From Isoptericola variabilis 225 (lineage in GTDB: Bacteria > Actinomycetota > Actinomycetes > Actinomycetales > Cellulomonadaceae), in assembly GCF_000215105.1 (NCBI RefSeq), contig NC_015588.1, positions 186,001 to 250,000 of the forward strand: DNA of 64,000 bases. The letters are read 5' to 3'. Below the pieces are notes generated by a model. It was given only the letters and a program-made list of their open reading frames with translations. It ran no database searches and was not told the origin of the DNA. Below, piece by piece: positions 25,094-33,454 of the stretch (position 1 is its first letter; the number at the start of each line of letters is the position of its first letter). Both the position numbers and the translations under genes were made by a program.

Positions 25094-25880
25094 TCACGCG
25101 GAGAGCTCGGCCACCTCGGCCAGGAGCGCCTCGCGCTGCGCGGCGTCGTCGACGTGCTTCTCGACGATGCGCGTGACCTCGTCCCACCGCTCGGCCTGGA
25201 GCGCGGCGAACAGCTCCTCGAGCTGACCGGGCCGCAGGTCGAGGGCCGCGAGCCGCTCGAGCAGGCCCTGCTCCGGCTCGGCCTGCTCCTGCGCGGCCTT
25301 CCAGCCGATGAACGCGCCCGGTCGCCCCGCCCGACGGGTTGTAGTACGTCGCGTTCAGCGCGCGGGCCGTGGCGACCGGGTCGGCGTCGAGCGAGCCGCG
25401 CAGGATGCCGAGCGAGATCTGCGGCGCACGCTCGTACGCGTACCGCAGCACGTTCTCGTCGAACGACTGCAGCACCACGCGGTCCTCGAGGCCCGCCTCG
25501 AGCACCATGTCGACGATGCGGTGCACCTCCTCGCGCGTCTCCGGGCCCTTGACCTCGAGCAGCATGTCGGAGCTGCCCTCGCGCACGAGGTCGAGCATCC
25601 GGGCGAAGGTGGGCGTGCGCTGGCCGGAGAACGCCGAGCTGAACCACGACCCGGCGTCGAGCCCCGTGACGTACGACGACTGCAGCCGCGCGACGTCGCC
25701 CGTGCCGTTCGTCGTGCGGTTCACGGTCTGGTCGTGCATGACGACGGGCACGCCGTCGGCGCTCGTGTGCACGTCGATCTCGACGAGCTCGGCGCCGGAA
25801 CGCATGCCGGCCGCGTACGCGGCGAGCGTGTTCTCGGGCGTGACCGACGCGGTTCCTCCTCGTGCGACGGGTGGGACGTC
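25094..25880 (-). pseudogene. Truncated and frameshifted glycerophosphodiester phosphodiesterase
   Basis: The body is clearly GDPD: TPENTLAAYAAGMRSGAELVE, a metal-site EIDVHTSADGVPVVMHD, LLEVKGPET, VLQSFDENVLRYA and ATYYNPSG. Two defects show. The N-terminus is cut: the reading frame hits a TAG near 25888, no start or signal peptide precedes ARGGTASVTPENT, and the catalytic His of the usual HRG is missing. In addition, a shift in a GC run near 25325-25345 moves the last 75 residues (AFIGWKAAQEQ to AEVAELSA) to another frame ending at 25094. GDPDs release glycerol-3-phosphate from phosphodiesters; this copy should be inactive. Confidence 0.72.
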
Positions 25881-25988
25881 GCGACGCTACGGACGCCCGG
25901 TGACCGGCGGACCGTCGCCCCGGTGAACGGTCGCCGACGGCGCGGCGAACTCTCGACGGCGCCGGGACGCCGCTGGGATACTGCCGGG

Positions 25989-26330
25989 ATGGGGACGCAC
26001 GAGGCCGAGCGGCGGCTGCGCGACCGGCTCGCGGAGGTCGAGGCGCGCATCGCCGCCCAGCGCCGCACCGTCGAGGGCATCGTCGAGTCCTCGCGGGACG
26101 CGAACGGGGACGACGAGCACGACCCCGAGGGCGCGACGCTCGCCTGGGAGCGGCAGCAGGCCGCGGCGCTCGCGGACGAGGCCCGGGCCGAGCGGGCGCA
26201 GCTGCTCGCCGCGCTCGACCGCGTGGCCGCCGGCACGTACGGCGTGTGCGAGGTGTGCGGGCGGCCGATCCCCGACGGCCGGCTCGAGGCGCGCCCGGCC
26301 GCGACCCGCTGCGTCGAGCACGCGCGCTGA
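25989..26330 (+). CDS. TraR/DksA-family zinc-finger protein
   Basis: A 113-residue protein. The N-terminal half is an antiparallel coiled coil (AERRLRDRLAEVEARIAA and DEARAERAQLLAALDRV), and GTYGVCEVCGRPIPDGRLEA with RPAATRC forms the zinc finger. The fourth ligand position is His (CVEH) rather than Cys. Family members bind RNA polymerase through the secondary channel; many small actinobacterial versions are uncharacterised. The ATG at 25989 is directly preceded by a GCCGGG stretch without a strong ribosome site. Confidence 0.85.
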   Translation: MGTHEAERRLRDRLAEVEARIAAQRRTVEGIVESSRDANGDDEHDPEGATLAWERQQAAALADEARAERAQLLAALDRVAAGTYGVCEVCGRPIPDGRLEARPAATRCVEHAR

Positions 26331-26390
26331 CCTGCCGGCGTGGGGAGCTGAGCGCACCGCCAGCCCGTGCGGCCGTGGCAGCATGGCCGG

Positions 26391-27011
26391 GTGCGTGCCG
26401 AGCCGACGACCCTTGACGCCGTCGTCGCGCACGTCGCCGACCGGGTGCTCGCACGGCCGGGCGGGTCCCCGACGCGCGTCCTCGTCGACGGGCACCCCTC
26501 GACGCGGCCGGAGGCGCTCGCGGACGCGCTCGTCGCGCCGCTCGAGGCCGCGGGGCGGCCCGTGGCGCGCGTGCGGTCGCGCGACTTCCTGCGCCCTCGG
26601 TCGCTGCGGCTCGAGCAGGGGCGCCGCAACCCCGACGCGCTGCTCGACGGCTGGGTCGACGCCGGCGCGCTCGACCGCGAGGTGCTGCGTTCCGTCGTCG
26701 AGCGCGGCCGCTACCTGCCGACGCTGCGCGACCCCGACACCGACCGCCCCACGCGCGCCCCGTACGCCGACGCGCCCGCGGGGATCGTCGTCGTGCTCGA
26801 CGGCACGCTGCTGGTCGGGCAGGGGCTCGACGTCGACCTCACCGTGCACCTCGCGCTGCGCCCCGACACCGAGACGCGGCGCACGCCGCTCGAGGAGGCG
26901 TGGACGCTCGCCGCGTACGGGCGCTACCGGCGCGAGCAGGCGCCCGAGCGGCGGGCCGACGTCGTGGTGCGCGTCGACCACGCGGACCGGCCCGCGCTCG
27001 TCGTGCGCTGA
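26391..27011 (+). CDS. Uridine kinase-like protein with degenerate P-loop
   Basis: A 206-residue protein like the actinobacterial uridine kinase-like group: RVLVDGHPSTRPEALADAL near the start, VRSRDFLRPRSLRLEQGR, a GWVDAGALDREVL segment, GIVVVLDGTLLVGQGLD and a C-terminal RRTPLEEAWTLAAYGRY. The loop that should read GxxGxGK(S/T) is HPSTRPEA, with no Lys, so ordinary ATP binding through a Walker A motif is unlikely. It may be a non-catalytic paralogue. GTG 26391 is the preferred start; GTG 26367 is possible. Confidence 0.65.
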   Translation: MRAEPTTLDAVVAHVADRVLARPGGSPTRVLVDGHPSTRPEALADALVAPLEAAGRPVARVRSRDFLRPRSLRLEQGRRNPDALLDGWVDAGALDREVLRSVVERGRYLPTLRDPDTDRPTRAPYADAPAGIVVVLDGTLLVGQGLDVDLTVHLALRPDTETRRTPLEEAWTLAAYGRYRREQAPERRADVVVRVDHADRPALVVR

Positions 27012-27023
27012 GTCGCCTCGGGC

Positions 27024-27779
27024 TCAGCCGAGCAGGCAGAACGGGTGCCCGGCGGGGTCGGCGAACACGCGGAACGACTCGCCGCCGCCCGGCAGCTTCG
27101 ACGCGCCCGCCTCGAGGACCAGGGCCTCGGCGTCGTCGAGCGACCGCGTGCCCGTCCACAGGTCCAGGTGCAGCTGCTGCGGGAACGCGGGGTCGGGCCA
27201 GCGCGGCGCGCTGTAGCCCTCGACGGTCTGGAACAGCAGCGGCCGCTCGCCGTCGAGCATCGCCCGCCCGCCGGCGTCGTACCCGACGGGGTCGCCGAGG
27301 ACGCGCGACCAGAAGGCCGCGGCCGCCGAGGCGTCGGGCACGTCGAACGTCACGCCCAGCACGCTCAGGCGCCGCGCGTCCGGGGCGTGGCACAGGTCGA
27401 ACGGGTGACCGTCGACGTCGGCGAGCGTCGTCCACGTCTCGTTCTCGCGCAGGACCGTGGCGCCGAGCGCGACGGCGCGCGCGACCGCGGCGCCGACGTC
27501 GGCCACGCGCAGGTCGAGGTGGACCTGCTGGGGGTGCTCCTGCCCGGGCCACTGCGCGCGGACCAGGTCGGGTGCGGGCTGGAAGGCGATGTTCCAGCCG
27601 TCGGGCGTCTCGAGCGTGACCCAGTGGTCGTCGTCCGCGACCACCGTCTCGGCGCCCGTGAGGCCCCGCCAGAACGCCGCGGACTCCTGGGGCTCCACGG
27701 CGTCCACGACCACGGTGTCGACCGTGCCGATCGGCTCGGACCTGTCGGACTCTCGCGGGCCGTCGGACGCGCCGGACAT
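27024..27779 (-). CDS. Two-domain VOC/glyoxalase-family protein
   Basis: A 251-residue protein with two vicinal-oxygen-chelate modules. The first (about 18-135) has DTVVVDAVEPQESAAFWRGL, HLDLRVADVGAAV and HPFDLCH; the second (about 140-250) has LGVTFDVPDASAAAAFWSRV, QLHLDLWTG and a closing AGHPFCLL. The paired domains can form one metal-binding site. Members act as glyoxalases, dioxygenases or drug-binding resistance proteins; no specific role is visible. It is convergent with the uridine kinase-like gene. Confidence 0.85.
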   Translation of the reverse strand: MSGASDGPRESDRSEPIGTVDTVVVDAVEPQESAAFWRGLTGAETVVADDDHWVTLETPDGWNIAFQPAPDLVRAQWPGQEHPQQVHLDLRVADVGAAVARAVALGATVLRENETWTTLADVDGHPFDLCHAPDARRLSVLGVTFDVPDASAAAAFWSRVLGDPVGYDAGGRAMLDGERPLLFQTVEGYSAPRWPDPAFPQQLHLDLWTGTRSLDDAEALVLEAGASKLPGGGESFRVFADPAGHPFCLLG

Positions 27780-28042
27780 GACGTCTCCTCCTCTGTGCGC
27801 AGGTCCCCCACGACAGGATGCGTCGAGCCCCGCCGACTCACCCGTCGAGCCCCCGCGACCGGGGTCTCGACGGCGTCGCGCTGCGAGTGGGGGGCGCGCG
27901 GGTCATGGTCGAGAGAGGTCATGAAGCGGCCGACCGGGACGGGAGAGCGCCCCCGGCGCCCACGGCACGGGCCGGGTCGACGCCTCGCCGCTCCCTCCCT
28001 CCGCCCGCACCCCGCGGGCTCCGCGCACTGGAGGAGACCCTC

Positions 28043-28837
28043 ATGAGCGACATGTCCTTCCCCCCGCAGAACCCGAGCGGCACGCCACCGGCGGGGCCGC
28101 CGCCCACGGTGCCGCCGACGGTCCCCCCGGCGACGACCACGCCACCGGTGGGTGCCTCGCAGGACACCGGGACGGACCAGAGCTCCGGCGGCGTGCGCGA
28201 GCGCGCCTCGGGCGCCGCGTCGCAGGCCTCCGACGCCGGCCGCGAGGTCGCGCAGGACGCCCGCGAGCGCGCCGGTGAGGTCGCCCACGAGGCCAAGGAC
28301 CGCGCGCGCGACCTCATGCAGCAGGCGCGCAGCGGGGTCAACGAGCAGGCCTCGTCGCAGCAGCAGCGCCTCGCGGAGGGCCTGCGGCACCTGGGCTCCG
28401 AGCTGCAGCAGATGAGCCGGTCGACCGACGACCCGGGCTACGCGACCGACTTCGCCGACCGCGGGTCGCAGTGGGCGCAGCGCGCCGCCGACTGGTTCGA
28501 GCAGCGCGAGCCCGGCGACGTCCTGCACGAGGTCGAGGACTTCGCCCGACGCCGCCCCGGCGCGTTCCTCGCGATCGCCGCGGGCGCGGGGCTCGTCGTC
28601 GGACGCCTGCTCCGCGGCGTCAAGGACGCGGGCGACGGGTCGTCGGCGCAGCGCACGACGGGCAGCGGCGCCGCGGACCTCCCGCCGGCCGTCCCGCCGC
28701 GCAGCCCGTCCGGCGTCGCCACCGCCTCGTCCGTCCCGCCGACGAGCACGCCGGGCGCCACGGCGTACCCGGCGACGCCCACGGGCGCGTCGGCGCCCCC
28801 GACCACCGGAGGTGCGAGCCATGTCCACGACGCCTGA
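28043..28837 (+). CDS. YqjD/ElaB-like membrane-associated protein
   Basis: A 264-residue protein that opens a four-gene operon. It has a Pro/Thr-rich start, a long amphipathic helical stretch (about 50-125, with REVAQDARERAGEVAHEAKDR) like LEA or apolipoprotein repeats, then DVLHEVEDFARRRPGAFLAIAAGAGLVVGRLLRG, where the last part is a membrane helix in the YqjD/ElaB style, and a disordered Pro/Thr tail. In E. coli relatives bind ribosomes at the membrane in stationary phase; here the role is inferred only. GGAGG lies upstream of ATG 28043. Its end overlaps the next gene by 17 bases. Confidence 0.75.
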   Translation: MSDMSFPPQNPSGTPPAGPPPTVPPTVPPATTTPPVGASQDTGTDQSSGGVRERASGAASQASDAGREVAQDARERAGEVAHEAKDRARDLMQQARSGVNEQASSQQQRLAEGLRHLGSELQQMSRSTDDPGYATDFADRGSQWAQRAADWFEQREPGDVLHEVEDFARRRPGAFLAIAAGAGLVVGRLLRGVKDAGDGSSAQRTTGSGAADLPPAVPPRSPSGVATASSVPPTSTPGATAYPATPTGASAPPTTGGASHVHDA

Positions 28838-29501
28838 TCCCTACCCCCGCGCGACGGACCCGCTCGTCGGCGCCTCCGGCGCCGACACGAGCGGCGCCGC
28901 CTCGCCCGGGCCGCCGGCGACCGGTTGGCCCGGCCCCGACATCGGGCGGCCCACGTCGCCCGGCGCCGGCTCGACCGACGCGACGGGCACGGGCACGCCG
29001 ACCCGGTCGACGGGCTACCGGACGACCGGCGCCCACGCCGCCGGCACCGAGGCCCCGGACGTCCACGCGACCGGCACCGTGCCCGGCGCGCCGGCCGCCG
29101 GGCGGCACGGCGACCCCGAGGGCCTGAGCCTGGGCGAGCTGTTCGCCGAGGTGAGCCGTGACCTGTCGACGCTCGTGCGCCAGGAGATCGAGCTGGCCAA
29201 GGCGGAGGCCGCGACCTCGGCCAAGCGCGCCGGCAAGGGCGCGGGCCTGCTCGGCGGTGCCGGCTACGCCGGGCACCTGGCCGTGCTGTTCCTGACCGTC
29301 GCGATCTGGTGGGCCCTCGGCTCCCTCATCGGGCTGGGCTGGTCCGCGCTCGTCGTCGCGATCCTCTGGGGCATCGTCGCGGCGGTCCTCGCCGCACGCG
29401 GCCGCAAGGAGATCAAGGCCGCACCCGGTATGGAGCAGACGAGCGAGTCGCTCAAGAAGATCCCGAACGCACTGCAAGGCAACGAGGAGAAGAACCGATG
29501 A
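28821..29501 (+). CDS. Holin-like phage_holin_3_6/DUF1469 protein
   Basis: A 226-residue protein. The first 95 residues are low-complexity Gly/Thr/Pro. The conserved part starts LSLGELFAEVSRDLSTLVRQEIELAKAEA, continues with AKRAGKGAGLLGGAGYAGHLA, two membrane helices (AVLFLTVAIWWALGSLIGL and ALVVAILWGIVAAVLA), and ends in KKIPNALQGNEE. This is the actinobacterial putative phage holin superfamily III type, usually chromosomal and not lytic. The ATG at 28821 has GGAGG upstream. Its stop overlaps the next ATG (ATGA). Confidence 0.82.
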   Translation: MSTTPDPYPRATDPLVGASGADTSGAASPGPPATGWPGPDIGRPTSPGAGSTDATGTGTPTRSTGYRTTGAHAAGTEAPDVHATGTVPGAPAAGRHGDPEGLSLGELFAEVSRDLSTLVRQEIELAKAEAATSAKRAGKGAGLLGGAGYAGHLAVLFLTVAIWWALGSLIGLGWSALVVAILWGIVAAVLAARGRKEIKAAPGMEQTSESLKKIPNALQGNEEKNR

Positions 29502-30067
29502 CCAGCGACCCGGACCAGATCCGCGCCGACATCGAGCGCACGCGCTACGAGCTGAGCCGCGACGTCGACGAGCTGGGCGACCGCGTCCGGCCCGGCAACG
29601 TCGCACGACGCCAGACCGACCGGGCGAAGGCCAAGGTCACGAGCTTGCGCCAGCGCGTCATGGGCTCGGCCCACTCGGGGTCCGAGAGCGTGCGCGGCGC
29701 CGCCGGCTCGGTCGGCGAGAGCGTCTCGCACGCGCCGCAGGCCGTGCGCGAGCAGACCCAGGGCAACCCGCTGGCGGCCGGCCTCGTCGCCTTCGGCGTC
29801 GGCATGGTGGCGGCCTCGCTGCTGCCGGCGACGCAGAAGGAGGTCCAGGCTGCGAGCAAGGTCAAGGAGGCCTCGCAGCCGCTCGTCCAGGACCTCAAGG
29901 AGGCCGGCAGCACCGTGGCCGAAGACCTGCGCGAGCCCGCCAAGGAGCACGCGCAGGCGCTGCGCGAGTCCGCCGGCGAGGCGGGCCGCGACGTCGCCGA
30001 CCACGGCAAGCACGCCGCGCAGGACGTCAAGGAGCAGGCGCGCGGCGACCAGCCGGGCACCCTCTGA
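29498..30067 (+). CDS. DUF3618 protein
   Basis: A 189-residue protein with the DUF3618 core: DPDQIRADIERTRYELSRDVDEL and DRVRPGNVARRQTDRAK near the N-terminus. A membrane helix is near residues 89-106 (PLAAGLVAFGVGMVAASLLP). The rest is amphipathic helix rich in Lys, Glu and Ala. It begins at the ATGA shared with the upstream stop, so translation is coupled. Together with its neighbours it forms a conserved actinobacterial envelope module of unknown purpose. Confidence 0.85.
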   Translation: MTSDPDQIRADIERTRYELSRDVDELGDRVRPGNVARRQTDRAKAKVTSLRQRVMGSAHSGSESVRGAAGSVGESVSHAPQAVREQTQGNPLAAGLVAFGVGMVAASLLPATQKEVQAASKVKEASQPLVQDLKEAGSTVAEDLREPAKEHAQALRESAGEAGRDVADHGKHAAQDVKEQARGDQPGTL

Positions 30068-30128
30068 CCGGCCCGCACGTCGTCCGCGACGTCGGACCCG
30101 ACGTCGAACCCCACCGAGGAGGACCCTG

Positions 30129-31274
30129 GTGACGGACACCGACACCTCGTCGTCGCGCGCGAGCTCGCCGCACCCCGACGACGACCGCAAGCCCGACTCG
30201 CCCACCGAGCTCCGCAAGTCCTCGTGGAGGTACGCGCTGCGCACGACGGTGCGCGAGTTCTCGCGCGACGAGTGCCTCGACCTGGCCGCGGTGCTGACCT
30301 TCTACGCGGTGCTCGCGATCGCGCCCGCGCTGCTGGCGATCGTCTCGGTGCTGGGGCTCTTCGGCAACGCGCAGAGCATGGTCCAGCAGGTGCTGGACCA
30401 GGTGGGCGGCATGCTGCCCGAGGGCTCGCTCGACCAGATCACGACGCTGGTGGAGAACGCGGGCCAGAACCAGGGCGCCGGGCTCGTCGCGTTCGTCGGC
30501 GGTCTCGCGCTGGCCCTGTGGTCGGCGTCCGGGTACGTCGGCGCGTTCGGCCGGGCCATGAACCGCGTCTACGAGATCGACGAGGGCCGGCCCTTCTGGA
30601 AGCTGCGGCCGGTCACGCTCCTGGTCACCCTCGTGCTCGTGGTCGTCGCGGTGGTCATCGTGGTGTCGCTCGTGCTCTCGGGCCCGGTCGCGCAGGCGGT
30701 GGGCGACCTCGTCGGGCTCGGTTCGGCGGCGGTCACGGCGTGGAGCATCGCCAAGTGGCCGCTCGTGCTGGTGCTCGTGATCCTGCTCGTCGCGATCCTG
30801 TACCACGCGACGCCCAACGTGCGGCAGCCGAAGTTCCGCTGGCTGAGCGTCGGCGCCGTCGTGGCGATCCTCGTGTGGATCGTCGCGTCGCTGGGCTTCG
30901 GCATCTACGTCGCCCGGTTCGCCAGCTACGACGCCACGTACGGCTCTCTCGCCGGCGTCGTGATCTTCCTGCTGTGGCTGTGGATCACCAACCTCGCGCT
31001 GCTGTTCGGCGCCGAGCTCGACTCCGAGCTCGAGCGCGGGCGCGAGCTGCAGGGCGGGATCGCCGCCGAGGAGACGCTCCAGCTGCCGCCGCGCGACACG
31101 CGGCGCAGCGACAAGCAGGCGGCCAAGTACCGCGACGACGTCGCGCGCGGCCGCGAGCTGCGCACGCGCGCGGCCGCAGCCGGGCGGCGCGACGACCGTG
31201 CCGACGTCGGGCACCGCGACCGCGACGACGACGGGCATCCGGAAGCCCGCCGCGAGCGCGGCCGCGGCGTCTGA
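30129..31274 (+). CDS. YihY/BrkB-family membrane protein
   Basis: A 381-residue membrane protein. Family landmarks are FSRDECLDLAAVLTFYAVLAIAP near the N-terminus, LALWSASGYVGAFGRAMNRVYE, PFWKLRPVTLL, and YGSLAGVVIFLLWLWITNLALLFGAELD. Six helices are expected, with a charged Arg/Asp-rich tail after residue 310. Despite the old names (ribonuclease BN, virulence factor BrkB), no biochemical activity is established. GAGGAGG precedes the GTG at 30129. It is the last gene of the operon and is followed by a strong terminator. Confidence 0.9.
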   Translation: MTDTDTSSSRASSPHPDDDRKPDSPTELRKSSWRYALRTTVREFSRDECLDLAAVLTFYAVLAIAPALLAIVSVLGLFGNAQSMVQQVLDQVGGMLPEGSLDQITTLVENAGQNQGAGLVAFVGGLALALWSASGYVGAFGRAMNRVYEIDEGRPFWKLRPVTLLVTLVLVVVAVVIVVSLVLSGPVAQAVGDLVGLGSAAVTAWSIAKWPLVLVLVILLVAILYHATPNVRQPKFRWLSVGAVVAILVWIVASLGFGIYVARFASYDATYGSLAGVVIFLLWLWITNLALLFGAELDSELERGRELQGGIAAEETLQLPPRDTRRSDKQAAKYRDDVARGRELRTRAAAAGRRDDRADVGHRDRDDDGHPEARRERGRGV

Positions 31275-31291
31275 CGTCCACGGGCTGGGAC

Positions 31292-31323
31292 GACGCCCGC
31301 CGGTGCGTGCGCCGGCGGGCGTC
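31292..31323 (+). terminator. Terminator after envelope operon
   Basis: GACGCCCGCCGG and CCGGCGGGCGTC form a perfect 12-bp stem with an eight-base loop, 17 bases after the YihY stop. Confidence 0.75.
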
Positions 31324-31368
31324 GGCGCGCCATGATGCAGCGATCAGGCGCGAGCCCGGGAGGTCGCC

Positions 31369-32766
31369 ATGATCGTCGCCCCGTTCGGCAGGTTCACCGA
31401 GGGTCGCGTCCCCGACCCGGGCATCGCGCGGCTGTTCACGCGCGAGAACCGGTGGCAGGCCCGGCTCGACGTCGAGGCCGCGCTGGCGCTCGCGGAGGCC
31501 GACGTCGGGCTCATCCCGAAGGAGTCGGCGCGCGCCATCGCGCTCACCGCGCGCATCGAGAAGCTCGACGTCAAGCGCGTGCTCGCCGCGACGGCCGAGG
31601 CCAGCCACCCGCTCGTGCCGCTCATCGAGGAGTTCGCGCGCGTCGTCGGCTCCAAGCACGGCGGCTGGGTGCACTGGGGCGCGACGACGCAGAACATCAC
31701 GCAGACGGCCGACGTGCTCGTGCTGCGCGACGCGCACCGCGGCATCCTGCGGCTGCTCGGGGCCGTGCTGCGCTCGGCCGGCACGCTCGCCGGCTCGGCC
31801 GCGGACCTGCCCATGGCCGGGCGCACGCACAGCCAGCACGCCGTGCCCGTGACGTTCGGGTTCAAGGTCGCGGTGTGGATCGACCAGCTCGTCGCGCACG
31901 CCGAGCGGCTCGAGCGCCTCGACGACCGCCTGTTCTGCGTGCTCATGGGCGGCGCCGCCGGGACGTTCGCGTCGTTCGGCGACAAGGGCCGGCAGATCGA
32001 GGCCGGCGTCGCGCGGCGGCTCGGGCTGCACCCGATGCGGGTGCCGTCGCGCGCGATCAACGACGGGATCGTCGAGCTCGTGCTCGTCCTGGCGCAGCTC
32101 GCCGGGACCATCGGCAAGATCGGCAAGGACGTCTACTCGCTCATGCAGCCCGAGTTTGCCGAGGCGTTCGAGCCCGTGCCCGAGGGGACCGTCGGGTCGT
32201 CGACCATGCCGCACAAGCGCAACCCGCAGCTCACGCTCGACATGATGACGATGTCCGCCGAGCTGCGCGCCCTCGCCGCGCCCGCGCTCGAGTCGATGCT
32301 CCACGACCAGGAGGCCAACGGCGCCATGACGGCGCTGCTCGAGGACGTGTCGGCGTCCGCGGCCGTGCTCGCCGGCGACACGCTCGCGCGGCTCGACGTC
32401 GTCATGGACGGCCTCGAGCTCGACCCCGACCGCATGCGCGACAACATCCGGCTCTCCGAGGGCATGATCGGCTCGGAGTCGCTCATGCTCGCGCTCGGCG
32501 AGAAGATCGGCCGGCAGAAGGCGCACGACGTCGTGTTCGAGGTGGCGCAGGAGGCCGCGACGAGCGACACCTCGTTCGTGGAGCTGCTGCGGCGGGACCC
32601 GGTGGTCGGCGCGACGTTCGACGTCGACGAGCTGCGCGAGCTGCTCGACCCGTCGCGGTACCTCGGGATGAGCGTGCAGATCGCGCGCGAGCTCGCCGCG
32701 ACCGCCGCCGCCGTCGCCGACCGGCTCGAGGCGCTGCCCGGCCGCGTCCCCCTCGCGACGAGGTAG
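31369..32766 (+). CDS. Class II fumarase/adenylosuccinate lyase-superfamily enzyme
   Basis: A 465-residue lyase. The superfamily signature GSSTMPHKRNP lies near residue 283; WVHWGATTQNITQTAD and AGRTHSQHAVPVTFGFKVA are the other two conserved active-site regions. The overall pattern is closer to the carboxymuconate cycloisomerase / adenylosuccinate lyase branch than to fumarase or argininosuccinate lyase. Substrate is not determinable, and no pathway genes adjoin it. Notably, its stop codon (AGG TAG) is the first six bases of a 20-bp repeat array. Confidence 0.83.
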   Translation: MIVAPFGRFTEGRVPDPGIARLFTRENRWQARLDVEAALALAEADVGLIPKESARAIALTARIEKLDVKRVLAATAEASHPLVPLIEEFARVVGSKHGGWVHWGATTQNITQTADVLVLRDAHRGILRLLGAVLRSAGTLAGSAADLPMAGRTHSQHAVPVTFGFKVAVWIDQLVAHAERLERLDDRLFCVLMGGAAGTFASFGDKGRQIEAGVARRLGLHPMRVPSRAINDGIVELVLVLAQLAGTIGKIGKDVYSLMQPEFAEAFEPVPEGTVGSSTMPHKRNPQLTLDMMTMSAELRALAAPALESMLHDQEANGAMTALLEDVSASAAVLAGDTLARLDVVMDGLELDPDRMRDNIRLSEGMIGSESLMLALGEKIGRQKAHDVVFEVAQEAATSDTSFVELLRRDPVVGATFDVDELRELLDPSRYLGMSVQIARELAATAAAVADRLEALPGRVPLATR

Positions 32767-33010
32767 CGCTCCGCCCCGCGAGGTAGCGCTGCATCCGCCG
32801 AAGTAGCGCGTTCTCGCGCGAGGTAGCGCGTTCTCGCGCGAGGTAGCGCCCCGGCTCGCGAGGTAGCGCATATTCGTGCGAGGTAGCGCGTCCGTCGCCG
32901 ACGTAGCGCGTGTTGCCGCGCTACTTCGTCGCCAAACGCGCTACTTCGTCGCGGAACGCGCTACGTCGGCGACCGCCGCGCTACTTCGCGCCGGAATGCG
33001 CTACTTCGCG
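32761..33010. repeat. 20-bp repeat array, two inverted halves, joining two gene ends
   Basis: Eight units start exactly every 20 bases at 32761, 32781, 32801, 32821, 32841, 32861, 32881 and 32901, reading A(G/A/C)GTAGCGC then about 11 variable bases. Five units in the opposite orientation, anchored on GCGCTAC(T/G)TCG, follow with the same 20-base period (ctac at 32921, 32941, 32961, 32981, 33001). The first forward unit supplies the TAG stop of the lyase gene, and the last inverted unit supplies the TAG stop of the arsR gene on the other strand. Where the halves meet, GTAGCGCG (32903-32910) and CGCGCTAC (32917-32924) form a hairpin. Many units contain GCGCG-N3-4-CGCGC. Not a CRISPR. Confidence 0.92.
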
Positions 33011-33366
33011 ACGCCGGTGAGCCCGTCGGCGATGCGGCTCAGCGCGCCGGGGACGAGCGAGTAGTACGCCCACCGGCCGCGCTGCTCGCGGGTGAGCAGG
33101 CCGGCGTCGACGAGGATCTTGAGGTGGTGGCTCACGGTCGGCTGGCTGAGGCCGACCGGGTCGGTGAGGTCGCAGACGCACGCCTCGCCGCCGTCGTGCG
33201 CCGCGACGATCGACAGCAGCTGCACACGCGTGGGGTCGCCGAGGGCCTTGAAGACGCGCGCGAGGTCGCGCGCGGCCTCCGGCTCGGCGGCGTCGCGCAC
33301 GAGCGGCGGGCAGCAGGCCGCCTCCGTCTCGGGGGCGACCACGGGGAGCGTGCCGGTCGCGGTCAT
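33001..33366 (-). CDS. arsR: ArsR-family arsenic-type repressor
   Basis: A 121-residue winged-helix repressor. GEACVCDLTDPVGLSQPTVSHHL (about 59-81) combines the CxC arsenite-sensing site with the recognition helix; KALGDPTRVQLLSIVAA precedes it and GRWAYYSLVPGAL forms the wing. A CC pair near residue 17 may also bind metal. ATG 33366 is chosen because GGAGG lies five bases upstream. It is divergent from the flavoprotein gene and should control both through the operator between them. Its stop codon belongs to the 20-bp repeat array. Confidence 0.92.
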   Translation of the reverse strand: MTATGTLPVVAPETEAACCPPLVRDAAEPEAARDLARVFKALGDPTRVQLLSIVAAHDGGEACVCDLTDPVGLSQPTVSHHLKILVDAGLLTREQRGRWAYYSLVPGALSRIADGLTGVAK

Positions 33367-33422
33367 GTCCTCCATCTTGCCACGCATCGAAGAATGTGGA
33401 TACGTTGTGCTCGCAACGACGC

Positions 33423-33438
33423 ATCGACAAACTTCGAT
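33423..33438 (+). promoter_or_regulatory. Probable ArsR operator
   Basis: ATCGA-CAAACT-TCGAT is an inverted repeat in the divergent region between arsR and the flavoprotein gene; a second ATCGAA lies at 33386. ArsR-type proteins bind such AT-rich dyads over promoters. The binding is inferred. Confidence 0.5.
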
Positions 33439-33454
33439 CTGAGGAGTGGCGAGG

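Noticed and set aside
32761..33010. CRISPR array
   Set aside because: The period is 20 bases with a conserved core of only about 9, the variable parts are GC-biased and partly self-similar, orientation reverses halfway, and no cas gene is present.
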